From contig CANKUU010000009.1 in assembly GCA_947486785.1 (NCBI GenBank), positions 1-64,000 on the forward strand: 64,000 nt of DNA. Reading direction: 5' to 3'. How positions within the stretch are numbered: the first letter of the stretch is position 1; each line of letters starts with the position of its first letter. The stretch is from an uncultured Flavobacteriaceae bacterium. GTDB taxonomy: Bacteria; Bacteroidota; Bacteroidia; Flavobacteriales; Flavobacteriaceae. Below, piece after piece: positions 9,903 through 19,410 of the stretch. Under the pieces are notes generated by a model, which had not been told where the DNA came from, searched no databases, and saw nothing but the letters and a program-made list of their open reading frames with translations. The position numbers and the translations under genes are program-made.

Positions 9903-10664
9903 ATGAATGAATGGTATCACTACGTACTTTTAATAGGGGTGGGTTTCTCAGCTGGCTTCATAAATACCATTGCCGGAGGAGGATCTTTACTCTCTTTACC
10001 AGCCCTTATTTTTCTTGGCTTGCCACCTACAGTTGCAAATGGTACTAATCGCGTAGCAGTTGTAATTCAAACAGCCCTTGCTACTGCAGGCTTTAGAAGT
10101 AAAAAGGTGTCTACAGCACCTTTTAATATATACTTGGGGGTTTCAGCATTATTTGGTGCCATAATTGGCTCTATGATTGCTGTTGATATTAAAGGAGAAA
10201 CGTTCAACACCATTTTAGGTGTTGTTATGTTGGTAGTAGTATTGATTATAGTATTTAAACCTGAGCTAAAAATAACCAATCTTGAAGAGCGATTAGTGGG
10301 CAGGTATCTATGGATAGGTTGTTTTGTTTTTTTCTTTTTTGGTATTTATGGGGGTTTTATAAATGCGGGTATTGGCTTTGTAATTATACTATTTTTGCAT
10401 TTCTTTAACCATATGTCATTGGTTCGTTCAAATGCCACTAAAGTAGTGGTTGTTTGCATGTATAGTTTAAGTGCGCTATTCGTATTTGTTTTAAACGACA
10501 AGGTAAACTGGGTATTAGGTTTAATTTTAGCTATCGGAAATGGATCGGGCGCTTGGTTGGCAAGCAGAGTATCGGTGGATAAAGGAGACGGGTTCATAAA
10601 AAAAATTTTAGTGATAGCAGTGCTATTAATGGCACTAAAATTACTTTTGCCTAATTTTTATTAA
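9903..10664 (+). CDS. TauE/SafE (DUF81) family membrane permease
   Basis: 253 residues with about eight hydrophobic segments and the family's two-half layout. The first half opens with GFSAGFINTIAGGGSLLSLPAL and the second carries the matching FFGIYGGFINAGIGF motif. Members export or import sulfite, sulfoacetate or other organosulfur anions, or are uncharacterised, so the substrate cannot be told here. The next gene, a nitroreductase, starts 20 bases downstream, suggesting one transcript with the nitroreductase and the DegT aminotransferase. Confidence 0.88.
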   Translation: MNEWYHYVLLIGVGFSAGFINTIAGGGSLLSLPALIFLGLPPTVANGTNRVAVVIQTALATAGFRSKKVSTAPFNIYLGVSALFGAIIGSMIAVDIKGETFNTILGVVMLVVVLIIVFKPELKITNLEERLVGRYLWIGCFVFFFFGIYGGFINAGIGFVIILFLHFFNHMSLVRSNATKVVVVCMYSLSALFVFVLNDKVNWVLGLILAIGNGSGAWLASRVSVDKGDGFIKKILVIAVLLMALKLLLPNFY

Positions 10665-10684
10665 TTAAATAAGAGAAGAAGAAA

Positions 10685-11317
10685 ATGAGTGTAATTGATA
10701 GCCTAAAATGGCGGTATGCAGTAAAAAAGTTTGATGATATTAGAATTCTTTCTAATGAGAAAATTAATATTTTAAAAGAAGCGTTTAGTCTTACGGCTAC
10801 TTCCTATGGCTTGCAACCTATTAAGTTGGTTGTTGTTTCCAATAAAGAATTACAGCAAAAATTAGTTCCACATTCTTTTGGTCAACAACAAGTAGCTCAA
10901 GCTTCGCATTTGCTTGTTATTTGCACCGAAAATGAAGTAAATAGTCTTTTTATTACTAATTATTTTAAGCATGTAAAGCAGGTAAGAGGAGTAAGTAGCG
11001 CTATTCTCGATCCTTTTAAAGACGAATTAATCAAAAATTTTTCTAAGAAGAACATTGAAGAAATTCAGCACTGGTCTAAAAATCAAGCGTATCTTGCTAT
11101 GGGCAACTTACTAACAGTTTGTGCGGCCGAAGAAATTGATGCTTGTCCTATGGAAGGTTTTGTACCCCAAGCGTATGATGAGGCATTGGGTTTAGGTGCT
11201 AAAGGGCTAACTTCGGTATTAGTATTGCCAGTTGGTTATCGTGCAGAAGATGATACTTTTGCTACCTTTAAAAAAGTACGTAAAGATTTAGAAGATAGTA
11301 TTATTGAAATTTCGTAG
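10685..11317 (+). CDS. Nitroreductase-family NAD(P)H-dependent flavoprotein
   Basis: 210 residues, the NfsB-like length. The start LKWRYAVKKFDD matches the FMN-binding 'R.S.R.F' region of the family, followed by SYGLQPIKLVVV (dimer and FMN contact) and, near the C-terminus, LGLGAKGLTSVLVLPVGYRAEDD, where the G...LPVGYR pattern is typical. Members reduce nitro compounds, quinones or enones with bound FMN in the cytoplasm; the physiological substrate is unknown. It sits between the TauE-like permease (20 bases) and the aminotransferase (49 bases). Confidence 0.88.
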   Translation: MSVIDSLKWRYAVKKFDDIRILSNEKINILKEAFSLTATSYGLQPIKLVVVSNKELQQKLVPHSFGQQQVAQASHLLVICTENEVNSLFITNYFKHVKQVRGVSSAILDPFKDELIKNFSKKNIEEIQHWSKNQAYLAMGNLLTVCAAEEIDACPMEGFVPQAYDEALGLGAKGLTSVLVLPVGYRAEDDTFATFKKVRKDLEDSIIEIS

Positions 11318-11366
11318 TTCGTAAAATTGATTACGAGCTTTATGCAATTCATTAAAATAGAATAGA

Positions 11367-12563
11367 ATGCCAGGATTTGAACTTTTTGGAGATAAAGAAA
11401 GAGAACAAGTACAAGATGTGCTTGATTCAGGAGTTTTAATGCGATACGGTTTTGAGGGGCTTCGAAAAGGACATTATAAAGCCTTAGAGCTAGAAGAAGC
11501 TCTTGCTAGGAGGATGAAAGTGGCACATGCTCAGTTGGTGAGTAGTGGTACGGCAGCCCTTACGGTTGCTTTAGCTAGTGCAGGCGTAGGAGCAGGGGAC
11601 GAGGTGCTGATGCCTACCTTCACTTTTGTGGCAACTTTTGAATCAATTTTAGCTTTAGGGGCTGTGCCGGTTTTAGTAGATGTAGATGATACCTTAACTT
11701 TAAACCCTGTAGCCGTTGAAAAAGCAATTACACCAAAAACAAGAGCGGTTATGCCTGTACACATGTGTGGTTCTATGGCCGATTTAAGAGCTTTAAAATC
11801 TATTTGTGATACCCATAATTTGTTACTGATCGAAGATGCTTGCCAAGCTATCGGAGGCACTTACGAAGGAAAACCATTAGGCAGTTACGGTGACTTGGGT
11901 TGCTTTTCTTTTGATTATGTGAAGACAATTACCTGCGGCGAAGGCGGTGCGGTAGTTACCAACAATTCTAGTTACAAGATAAATGCAGACCACTATTCTG
12001 ATCATGGGCATGATCATTTTGGTAATGACAGAGGTGCCGAAGCGCATCCTTTTTTAGGCTATAATTATAGGATTTCTGAATTGAATGCTGCTGTTGGTTT
12101 GGCTCAAATTGAAAGATTAGATACATTTTTATCAATCCAAAAAAAAAATTATACCATTCTTAGGCAAGCTTTAGAAACTATAAATGAAGTTAGCTTTAGA
12201 CGGGTGCCTGATGGTGGAGAGGAAAGCTATGCCTTTTTAAACTTCTTTTTACCAAGTGAGATTAGCGCAAAAAAAGTACATGAAGCTTTAGGTAAAGGAG
12301 GCATAGATGCTTGTTTTTATTGGTATGATAACAATTGGCATTATTATCGTAAGTGGAACCATTTAAAAGAACTAAAATCGCTTGCGAAACTTCCTCAAGA
12401 GGTAAGTAACCAACTTCAAGATTTCAAAAAAGTTGATTTTTCAAGATCTGATCATTGGATAGGAAGAACAATTTCTTGTTTAATAAAATTAAGTTGGAGC
12501 GATGATGAGCTAACAAAAAGGGCCGATCACATGGTACGTATCATAAAAGCAAATTTAAGTTAG
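11367..12563 (+). CDS. DegT/DnrJ/EryC1/StrS-family PLP aminotransferase
   Basis: 398 residues. Fold type I PLP enzyme of the sugar-aminotransferase family: SSGTAALTVAL (about 59-69, phosphate binding), MPTFTFVAT, EDACQ with cofactor Asp157, and FSFDYVKTITCGEGG with the expected aldimine Lys186. Such enzymes usually transaminate nucleotide-linked keto-sugars, but no other sugar-nucleotide gene is nearby, so the substrate is open. The gene follows the nitroreductase on the same strand and converges on ribB with only 4 bases between the stops. It looks complete. Confidence 0.88.
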   Translation: MPGFELFGDKEREQVQDVLDSGVLMRYGFEGLRKGHYKALELEEALARRMKVAHAQLVSSGTAALTVALASAGVGAGDEVLMPTFTFVATFESILALGAVPVLVDVDDTLTLNPVAVEKAITPKTRAVMPVHMCGSMADLRALKSICDTHNLLLIEDACQAIGGTYEGKPLGSYGDLGCFSFDYVKTITCGEGGAVVTNNSSYKINADHYSDHGHDHFGNDRGAEAHPFLGYNYRISELNAAVGLAQIERLDTFLSIQKKNYTILRQALETINEVSFRRVPDGGEESYAFLNFFLPSEISAKKVHEALGKGGIDACFYWYDNNWHYYRKWNHLKELKSLAKLPQEVSNQLQDFKKVDFSRSDHWIGRTISCLIKLSWSDDELTKRADHMVRIIKANLS

Positions 12564-12567
12564 CTTC

Positions 12568-13710
12568 TTAATACTTCACATAATCAACAATTTCTAAACC
12601 ATAACCTACAATACCTACTCTTTTAGTTTGGGTGCGATTTGTAAGTAAACTCATTTTAGAAATGTTAATATCGTGCAAAATTTGTGCGCCAATGCCAAAA
12701 TCGCGAGTATCCATATCAATTTTTGGGGCCTTGAACAAACCTTGTTTTTGTAAAACCTTTAGTTCTGCAAGTCGTGATAAAAGATTTAATGATTCTGAAT
12801 CTTGACTAATAAAAACGATAGCACCTTTACCTTTACTATTAATTGCTTCAAACATGCTTTCTAACTTCTTATTTGGGTTGTTCGTTAGCGTGCCTAAAAT
12901 ATCATTATTTACGAGTGTAGAATTAATTCTGGTTAACACTTTTTCATCTTTATTCCAACTACCTTTGGTGAGTGCTATATGAATATGATTATTGGTTGTT
13001 TGTTTATAGGCACGTAATCTAAATTCGCCAAATCGCGTAGTAATAGTAAAATCTTCCTTTTTTTCAATCAAGCTATCATGTTCCATTCGGTAAGCCACAA
13101 GAGCTTCGATAGAAACAATTTTAAGATCAAATTTTTTGGCTACTTTTAGTAGTTGCGGTAGCCTAGCCATAGTACCGTCTTCGTTCATAATTTCAACGAT
13201 AATACCCGCAGGCTTAAGGCCAGCTAATCGGGCAAAATCTATGGCAGCTTCAGTATGTCCCGTTCGTCGTAATACTCCACCTTCTTTTGCTACTAAGGGA
13301 AAAATATGACCTGGTCTAGCCAAGTCACTTGGTTTTGTTTCTGGGTTGGTAAGTGCACAGACTGTTTTTGAGCGATCTGCGGCTGATATGCCAGTAGTAA
13401 CTCCGTGTCCTCTCAAATCTACAGAAACCGTAAAAGCCGTTTCTAGTGGGTCGGTATTATTTTCTACCATCATATGAAGGCCTAAGGCTTCACAGCGCTT
13501 TTCAGTTAAAGGTGCACAAATAAGACCCCTACCATGTGTAGCCATAAAGTTTACCGTCTCAGGTGTTGCCAATTCTGCAGCTGCTAAAAAGTCACCCTCA
13601 TTTTCTCTGTTTTCATCATCAACAACAATAATAACCTTGCCCTCGCGTATATCTGCAATAGCCTCTTCTATTGTGTTTAGTTCTATGTTTGTTTCTGGAC
13701 TTGATATCAT
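12568..13710 (-). CDS. ribB: 3,4-dihydroxy-2-butanone 4-phosphate synthase with degenerate GTP cyclohydrolase II domain
   Basis: 380 residues in RibBA layout. The N-terminal domain (about 10-210) has the DHBP synthase signature [10 protein letters not shown] (31-40) and the [20 protein letters not shown] segment, so it should convert ribulose 5-phosphate for riboflavin synthesis. The C-terminal domain (about 220-380) aligns with GTP cyclohydrolase II ([23 protein letters not shown]). It lacks the HSEC and RCDCG zinc cysteines (NSTL and TNNPN instead) and the QEGRG motif (QDSES). It is therefore a RibB with a dead RibA-like tail. The start codon overlaps the permease stop in a TAATG arrangement. 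Confidence 0.92.
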   Translation of the reverse strand: MISSPETNIELNTIEEAIADIREGKVIIVVDDENRENEGDFLAAAELATPETVNFMATHGRGLICAPLTEKRCEALGLHMMVENNTDPLETAFTVSVDLRGHGVTTGISAADRSKTVCALTNPETKPSDLARPGHIFPLVAKEGGVLRRTGHTEAAIDFARLAGLKPAGIIVEIMNEDGTMARLPQLLKVAKKFDLKIVSIEALVAYRMEHDSLIEKKEDFTITTRFGEFRLRAYKQTTNNHIHIALTKGSWNKDEKVLTRINSTLVNNDILGTLTNNPNKKLESMFEAINSKGKGAIVFISQDSESLNLLSRLAELKVLQKQGLFKAPKIDMDTRDFGIGAQILHDINISKMSLLTNRTQTKRVGIVGYGLEIVDYVKY

Positions 13711-15185
13711 TAAATAACTTCTTTATCCTTTTTTTTAAATACATTTATAAAAAAATCAATGACTCTGCCGAAGCTCATTAAACCTTTATCTTCAGTTGCA
13801 CGTTTGGTTAAAATAAAGCCTAAAGGAAGCATCACTAGGGTAGACATCCAAGCACCCAAAATAGGATGTATATTTCCTTTTTTGGAGTAATTTTCGGCGA
13901 AAACTCCTAAAAAATAATATATCAAAAATAATACAATGGCAATTACCATTGGTAGCCCCAAGCCCCCTTTTCTTATTATAGCACCTAATGGGGCACCAAC
14001 AAAAAATAAAATAATACAAGAGAAAGCTAAAGCAAATTTTTTATGAAGTGATAAAATATGTCTTCGGTGAAATTCATAACGCTTGTCCATTTCTTTTTTT
14101 TTGCCTCTAATAGAGGTTAAAATGTTAGTTACCGAGTTGTTTGCAGACGACATTACTTGAATTTGTTGTACCACAGTAAACAAACTCATAAGAGTTTCTT
14201 TATCAGGATCAAAGCTCTTTTTAATACTATCTTGGGCTAAAGTTCCTTTTTTGCTATCAATATTTTTGGTAACGGGCAAGGTAGCAAAAGCTCCTAAGCG
14301 CTCAGAGGTAATTTTAGAAAAAGAACTTACTCTGCGTATATTATCTTGTTTTATCGAATCGATATCTTTAGTCAACCGCGAAATATTTTTCATTTTCTCG
14401 GTTCTGAGGTCTTTTTCTTCTTCTAAATCAACATTATTAAACCCCGAAAGGTCAATATTCATGGTATACGTGTCAAAATAACCCTTTGCAAAAGGAAATT
14501 TTCTTTTTACACTTTTTGATGTAGTAACATTCTGATAAACATGTCCATCATGAAGTACTAATTGAATAAGGTTTGATTTCTCACTACTTTTTAACTCGCC
14601 ATTTTTAGCTTTTATTACCCTATAATTTACATTAGAGTTATTTTTCTGATGAATAATAATACGTTCTAAATAATTATCATTTTCGCCATATTTTCTATCC
14701 ACCTTAATATTCATATTGGCAGTTTCAAAATCGCTAAAAACTCCTTCAGATATGGCAATTGCAGGCTTTAATTTTGCAATATTCCGCCTTAAATAGAAAA
14801 TTTTCTGTTCTGAGGCAGGTATCACACTATTTGCAAAATAAAAAGTAACACCACCTAGTAAGATAACAAATAGTATTATTGGTAACATGGCACGTTGCAA
14901 TGATATACCAGAAGCTTTCATTGCGGCAAATTCATAATTTTCGGCAAAAGAACCGAAAGAAATAATTGAAGAGAGTAAAACGGTAAGCGGAAGTACTTTT
15001 TCGGTAAGCTCAGGCATTTTGTAAAAGAAAAACTTACCAATGATCATCATATCAAGCCCCTTGCCAGCTAGGTCATCAATAAACAACCAAATCGATTGAA
15101 ATATGAAGATGAACATCATTATAACAAAAGAGCTAACCAAATTAAATATAAATCGAGATAATATATACCGGTCTAGAATTCTCAA
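13710..15185 (-). CDS. LptF/LptG-family lipopolysaccharide export permease
   Basis: About 491 residues. N-terminal hydrophobic segments (from ILDRYILSRF) and three or four C-terminal segments flank a large periplasmic beta-domain, the YjgP/YjgQ layout. With LptB it would extract lipopolysaccharide from the inner membrane. A TTG at 15236 is also open, but the family usually begins right at RILDRY, so the TTG at 15185 is chosen. An insertion-like charged stretch (about 260-340 from the chosen start) makes it longer than the Escherichia coli proteins, as is common in Bacteroidota. It overlaps ribB by one base. Confidence 0.88.
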   Translation of the reverse strand: MRILDRYILSRFIFNLVSSFVIMMFIFIFQSIWLFIDDLAGKGLDMMIIGKFFFYKMPELTEKVLPLTVLLSSIISFGSFAENYEFAAMKASGISLQRAMLPIILFVILLGGVTFYFANSVIPASEQKIFYLRRNIAKLKPAIAISEGVFSDFETANMNIKVDRKYGENDNYLERIIIHQKNNSNVNYRVIKAKNGELKSSEKSNLIQLVLHDGHVYQNVTTSKSVKRKFPFAKGYFDTYTMNIDLSGFNNVDLEEEKDLRTEKMKNISRLTKDIDSIKQDNIRRVSSFSKITSERLGAFATLPVTKNIDSKKGTLAQDSIKKSFDPDKETLMSLFTVVQQIQVMSSANNSVTNILTSIRGKKKEMDKRYEFHRRHILSLHKKFALAFSCIILFFVGAPLGAIIRKGGLGLPMVIAIVLFLIYYFLGVFAENYSKKGNIHPILGAWMSTLVMLPLGFILTKRATEDKGLMSFGRVIDFFINVFKKKDKEVI

Positions 15186-15354
15186 TATTACGTTTTTAGC
15201 TGAAACAGATAATTTTAGCGAATAAAGGTAAAACAAGTTTTAAACTAAAGGTTCATGAAAACCAAATTATCTTTACATTTAAACTTATTCGTACCTGTGA
15301 TCATTCTCTTTTGAGCTACTATTTTAAGAAATCTGAAAATAAATTATAAGTTAA

Positions 15355-16002
15355 CTAGTTTCTTGAAATATAATAACCTTCCAATTTATACTTGCTTTCA
15401 TCAAATGTAAATAAGCTTTTCGATAAAGGCTGATTTGTTTTAAAAGAATTAACAGTAATACTGGTTTTTGTTTGGTTATCACCCGAATAAATTATTTTAT
15501 AAATATGTTTTGTTTCTGAATCTATGCCCATTAAAATCGATTTAATTTCAGCGTTAGTGTCAATAGGCGTAAGTTTTACGTACTGTATTTTGCGCCCTTG
15601 CACGTTTTGAAGAATATCCCACGCATAGGTATAACCATCTTTGTAAAAAGTTAGCATTTTTGAAGGTGTTAGGGCATTTTCCTCTTCCAGTTTACTTTCA
15701 ATGGTTACTTCTTCATTTTCAGGTACAATAGTATATACTTTATCGCCATCATACAGCTGTTGGGTGCCAAAAATATTAAATAGATATTTATTGCCTTTTA
15801 GTGTAACGTCACCACGGGTTTCTTGATTAATACCGGCTTCGCTATTGTTTAAAACATATTTAAAATCAACAAAAATATTATCATATCCCTTTATTTTTGA
15901 GTAAACATCATCTAAGAGCGTTTTAGCTTTCTCAGAATTTTGAGCATTTGTACTACCTGCAACAGCGAAAATTAAAACTACCAACAAAACTAATTTCTTC
16001 AT
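15355..16002 (-). CDS. lolA: LolA-like periplasmic lipoprotein carrier
   Basis: 215 residues with a cleavable signal peptide (VLIFAVAGSTNAQN). The rest is a LolA-type half-barrel: an early helix (KAKTLLDDVYSKIKGYDNIFVDFKY split by short turns), GDVTLKGNKYLFN, and a late LLKSLFTFD-like strand. It shuttles lipoproteins from the inner to the outer membrane, although Bacteroidota lack a recognised LolB. Only one base separates it from the ftsK stop, so the two are co-transcribed, and the LptF/G permease follows. Confidence 0.87.
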   Translation of the reverse strand: MKKLVLLVVLIFAVAGSTNAQNSEKAKTLLDDVYSKIKGYDNIFVDFKYVLNNSEAGINQETRGDVTLKGNKYLFNIFGTQQLYDGDKVYTIVPENEEVTIESKLEEENALTPSKMLTFYKDGYTYAWDILQNVQGRKIQYVKLTPIDTNAEIKSILMGIDSETKHIYKIIYSGDNQTKTSITVNSFKTNQPLSKSLFTFDESKYKLEGYYISRN

Positions 16003-16003
16003 A

Positions 16004-18391
16004 TTATTTTATTTCGTTATTTAATAAATGTTCTAAAGCTACTAAATCTGACACTAAAACCTGTCGTGCTTTACTTCCTTCAAAAGGGCCTACAATTCCT
16101 GCAGCTTCTAACTGATCTACAATTCGACCGGCTCGGTTATAACCAAGTTTTAACTTGCGTTGTAATAACGAAGCAGAACCTTGTTGTGCAATTACTATAA
16201 CTTCTGCTGCCTCACGGAATTTTGCATCCCTTTCTGAAATGTTATAATCAATACTTGTGCCAGAATCTTCTCCTTCGTATTCTGGTAATTGATGAGCTTC
16301 TGGGTATGCTCTTTGAGCCCCAATAAATTCAGTTATTCTAGCTACCTCTGGTGTATCTACAAAAGCACATTGAATACGTGTAACGTCATTGCCTTGTGTA
16401 TAAAGCATATCGCCTCTACCAATAAGCTGATCGGCACCTTGGGCATCTAAAATGGTTCTTGAATCTATTTTAGAAGTCACTCGAAATGCTATTCGAGCAG
16501 GAAAATTTGCTTTTATGATACCTGTAATAACATTTACCGATGGGCGCTGTGTTGCTATAATTAAATGAATGCCAATGGCCCTAGCCAATTGTGCTAAACG
16601 TGCAACAGGTGTTTCTACCTCTTTACCAGCGGTCATAATTAAATCGGCAAATTCATCGATAACTAAAACGATATACGGCAAAAACATATGGCCGTCATTC
16701 GGATTTAGTTTGCGGGCTTTAAATTTTTCATTGTATTCCTTAATATTACGCACCATGGCTGATTTTAACAGCTCATACCTATTATCCATTTCAATACATA
16801 AAGAGTTTAAGGTGTGTATTACTTTGGTATTGTCGGTAATAATGGCATCTTCGGAATCGGGTAGTTTTGCTAAATAATGTCTTTCAATTTTATTAAATAA
16901 TGTTAATTCGACTTTCTTAGGATCAACCAAAACAAATTTTACCTCTGCGGGGTGTTTTTTGTAAAGTAAAGACGTTAGCACAGCATTTAATCCTACAGAT
17001 TTACCCTGCCCTGTTGCACCAGCCATTAATAGGTGTGGCATTTTTGCTAAATCAACTACAAAAGTCTCATTGCTAATGGTTTTTCCAAAAGCGATAGGCA
17101 GTTGCATTTCTGCTTTTTGAAATTTAGTGGACGCGATTACCGAACGCATTGAAACAATAGTAGCATTTTTATTTGGCACCTCAATACCGATGGTTCCTTT
17201 GCCAGGAATAGGAGCAATAATACGAATACCCAAAGCAGCTAAAGATAAGGCAATATCATCTTCTAAATTTTTAATTTTAGAGATACGAACTCCCGCTTCT
17301 GGTACAATTTCATATAAGGTTACCGTAGGGCCAATAGTTGCTTTTATTTGAGCAATACCAATTTTGTAATTTTTAAGGGTACTTACAATTTTATCTTTGT
17401 TTTCTTCAAGTTCGGTTTGGTTAATAGTTATACCACCCGTAACACCATGCTGATCTAAAAGCTCAATCGTTGGAAATTTATAATGGCCTAGTTCTAAAGT
17501 AGGATCAAACTGGCCAAAATCGTCAACTAGTTTTGCTGCAATATTATCGGTTTCTTCTGTTTCTTCAACAATTTTTTCAACCTTCATTGCGAGTTCTTCT
17601 TCTACTTCAAGTATTTCTTCTTCTGGCGAAACGGTAACTTCAAAATTATCTGTAATATGCACCTCCTCTATATGTGGAATATCTTCTTTATGGGTATAGG
17701 TGTCTATAACAACTGGGGTTTCGTCTTCTATATCTAAAGTAGATTCAATTTCAGTTTCTGTAGAACTCTGTTTCTTCTTTTCTTTAAATTCAGATTTTAG
17801 GGCATTTGTTTTTTTATTAAACCAGGTACCTATTTCATTGGGTTCAAATTTAAAAAGTCGTACAAGAATAAAAACCAAAACAAAAGTGAGTAAAAGTAAA
17901 ATGCCTATGTTTCCAATATAATCGTGTAGAAAATCATTCATTTCATAGCCGATAAGACCACCCAGTAAAGGCTGTTCGTAAGCCAAAAAGCCTAGCGATA
18001 TTGAAATCCATATCATAAATACAAAACCCCAAATCCATTTTTTTAACATTCCTTTTTGGTCTAAACCCAAAAACATATAAAGTCCTTTTAAACCTATTAA
18101 AAAGGGAATAATCAATGAAGAAACTCCAAAACCTTTGTAAATAAAAAAATGACTTATGGCTGCCCCAAATTTGTTAAGTAGATTTTTGGCTTCTTCATTT
18201 CTATCTTGAAATTCGGTGAGTAGACTTTGGTCGTCCTTCCAATTAGCGTAAAATGAGATAAATGAAAAGAATAGGGCTATACTGAAAAGTGCTAGAAGGC
18301 TTCCCAGTATAATTATATTCTGCTTCGATAATTTAAAAGATTTAGGTTTTCTGGTGGTTTTTGCCTTTGTCTTTTTAATCTTTTTTGCCAT
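16004..18391 (-). CDS. ftsK: DNA translocase FtsK/SpoIIIE
   Basis: 795 residues. Four membrane segments lie in about 25-180, followed by an acidic, low-complexity linker (about 205-290) and the motor: an alpha/beta part with Walker A GATGQGKS (458-465) and Walker B VLVIDEFADL (about 590). The C-terminal gamma winged helix (about 735-790, with LLQRKLKLGYNRAGRIVDQL) recognises polar chromosome sequences. It pumps DNA at the division septum and activates dimer resolution. It is complete and of normal size. It precedes lolA by one base; dgkA lies 54 bases upstream on the same strand. Confidence 0.96.
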   Translation of the reverse strand: MAKKIKKTKAKTTRKPKSFKLSKQNIIILGSLLALFSIALFFSFISFYANWKDDQSLLTEFQDRNEEAKNLLNKFGAAISHFFIYKGFGVSSLIIPFLIGLKGLYMFLGLDQKGMLKKWIWGFVFMIWISISLGFLAYEQPLLGGLIGYEMNDFLHDYIGNIGILLLLTFVLVFILVRLFKFEPNEIGTWFNKKTNALKSEFKEKKKQSSTETEIESTLDIEDETPVVIDTYTHKEDIPHIEEVHITDNFEVTVSPEEEILEVEEELAMKVEKIVEETEETDNIAAKLVDDFGQFDPTLELGHYKFPTIELLDQHGVTGGITINQTELEENKDKIVSTLKNYKIGIAQIKATIGPTVTLYEIVPEAGVRISKIKNLEDDIALSLAALGIRIIAPIPGKGTIGIEVPNKNATIVSMRSVIASTKFQKAEMQLPIAFGKTISNETFVVDLAKMPHLLMAGATGQGKSVGLNAVLTSLLYKKHPAEVKFVLVDPKKVELTLFNKIERHYLAKLPDSEDAIITDNTKVIHTLNSLCIEMDNRYELLKSAMVRNIKEYNEKFKARKLNPNDGHMFLPYIVLVIDEFADLIMTAGKEVETPVARLAQLARAIGIHLIIATQRPSVNVITGIIKANFPARIAFRVTSKIDSRTILDAQGADQLIGRGDMLYTQGNDVTRIQCAFVDTPEVARITEFIGAQRAYPEAHQLPEYEGEDSGTSIDYNISERDAKFREAAEVIVIAQQGSASLLQRKLKLGYNRAGRIVDQLEAAGIVGPFEGSKARQVLVSDLVALEHLLNNEIK

Positions 18392-18445
18392 TCAATCGTA
18401 GATTCTTGGGGTAAAAGTACAAATTTGTTACGGAAAGAGGATGCG

Positions 18446-18820
18446 CTAAAACAGCAAAAAAATCTTTGGCAAATATATGATCAATCCAATAATAGTGGCT
18501 GCGATTGAAATAATCATTACTGCACCTGCAGAAACATCTTTTATGAGGCCAATTTTTGTATCAAATTCAGGTTGAATATAATCACACAATTTTTCAACAC
18601 CGGTGTTCAATCCTTCGGCGCCGATTATAATTGCGATCGTAAGTATTTGTATAATCCATTCGGTTGCTGAAATTTTAAATAACAGACCAGCACAGGTCAT
18701 AACTACAGTTATGAATAATTGAACCTGAATACTTGCTTCGGTACGCACTAAAAATAGGGCTCCACTTAAAGCAAAGCCCACACTTTTCCATCTGTTTTTT
18801 AAGAATGAATCTTTAGGCAT
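18446..18820 (-). CDS. dgkA: Diacylglycerol/undecaprenol kinase family protein
   Basis: 124 residues, three hydrophobic segments, the size of DgkA. The N-terminal KNRWKSVGFALSGALFLVRTEASIQVQ region and the catalytic ...GAEGLNTGVEKLCDYI helix are diagnostic; the Glu and Asn of EGLNT belong to the active site. It phosphorylates diacylglycerol or undecaprenol at the inner membrane. In Gram-positive relatives with the same sequence type the substrate is undecaprenol, and the choice here cannot be made. Its start overlaps the tpx stop by 8 bases. Confidence 0.92.
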   Translation of the reverse strand: MPKDSFLKNRWKSVGFALSGALFLVRTEASIQVQLFITVVMTCAGLLFKISATEWIIQILTIAIIIGAEGLNTGVEKLCDYIQPEFDTKIGLIKDVSAGAVMIISIAATIIGLIIYLPKIFLLF

Positions 18821-19319
18821 TTTTTAGCGCTTGTAAAGCTTCATCATAGTTAGGCTCATCGGCAATCTCGCTAACTTGTTGGGCGTGTACTATATTGCCG
18901 TCAGCATCGAGTACAATAACCGCTCTTGAGTGCAATGGTACCAATGGACCTTCAGAAAAATCTACTTGATAAGCCAAGCCAAAGTTACCATCTCTAAAAT
19001 CAGATAACATTTCTACATTTTTGATGCCTTCAGCTCCACAAAATCTAGCTTGGGCAAAAGGTAAATCTTTAGAAATACAAAGTATAGTTGTATTTTCTAG
19101 TTCTGCCGCATCTTTGTTAAACTGGCGAACTGATTGTGCACAAGTACCTGTATCTATACTTGGAAAAATATTTAACACAACCTTTTTTCCCTTATAATCG
19201 GCAAGTGTAGCCGTCGACAAATCCGCTTTTGTTAATCTGAAATCTGGTGCTTTGCTGCCTACCGCAGGCAAATTGCCTATTGATGCTATTTTGTTTCCTT
19301 GTAATGTTAATGAAGCCAT
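18813..19319 (-). CDS. tpx: Thiol peroxidase (atypical 2-Cys peroxiredoxin)
   Basis: 168 residues, typical length. Peroxidatic Cys60 sits in PSIDTGTCAQSVR and resolving Cys94 in ARFCGAEG, matching the E. coli pair Cys61/Cys95. It reduces hydrogen peroxide and alkyl hydroperoxides using thioredoxin. It heads the run tpx-dgkA-ftsK-lolA-lptG-ribB on this strand, overlapping dgkA by 8 bases. No exact TAnnTTTG box was seen just upstream. Confidence 0.96.
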   Translation of the reverse strand: MASLTLQGNKIASIGNLPAVGSKAPDFRLTKADLSTATLADYKGKKVVLNIFPSIDTGTCAQSVRQFNKDAAELENTTILCISKDLPFAQARFCGAEGIKNVEMLSDFRDGNFGLAYQVDFSEGPLVPLHSRAVIVLDADGNIVHAQQVSEIADEPNYDEALQALKNA

Positions 19320-19410
19320 AAGTTTTATTTTTTTGTGAAATTAAAAAAATGAACATATAAACTAACTACAAAACATACTCAATTTTAGAATTTAATATTT
19401 ACTTAACTAT

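Noticed and set aside
13711-15354. FMN riboswitch for ribB
   Set aside because: ribB overlaps the permease gene by one base and no conserved RFN-type leader was seen in the operon.
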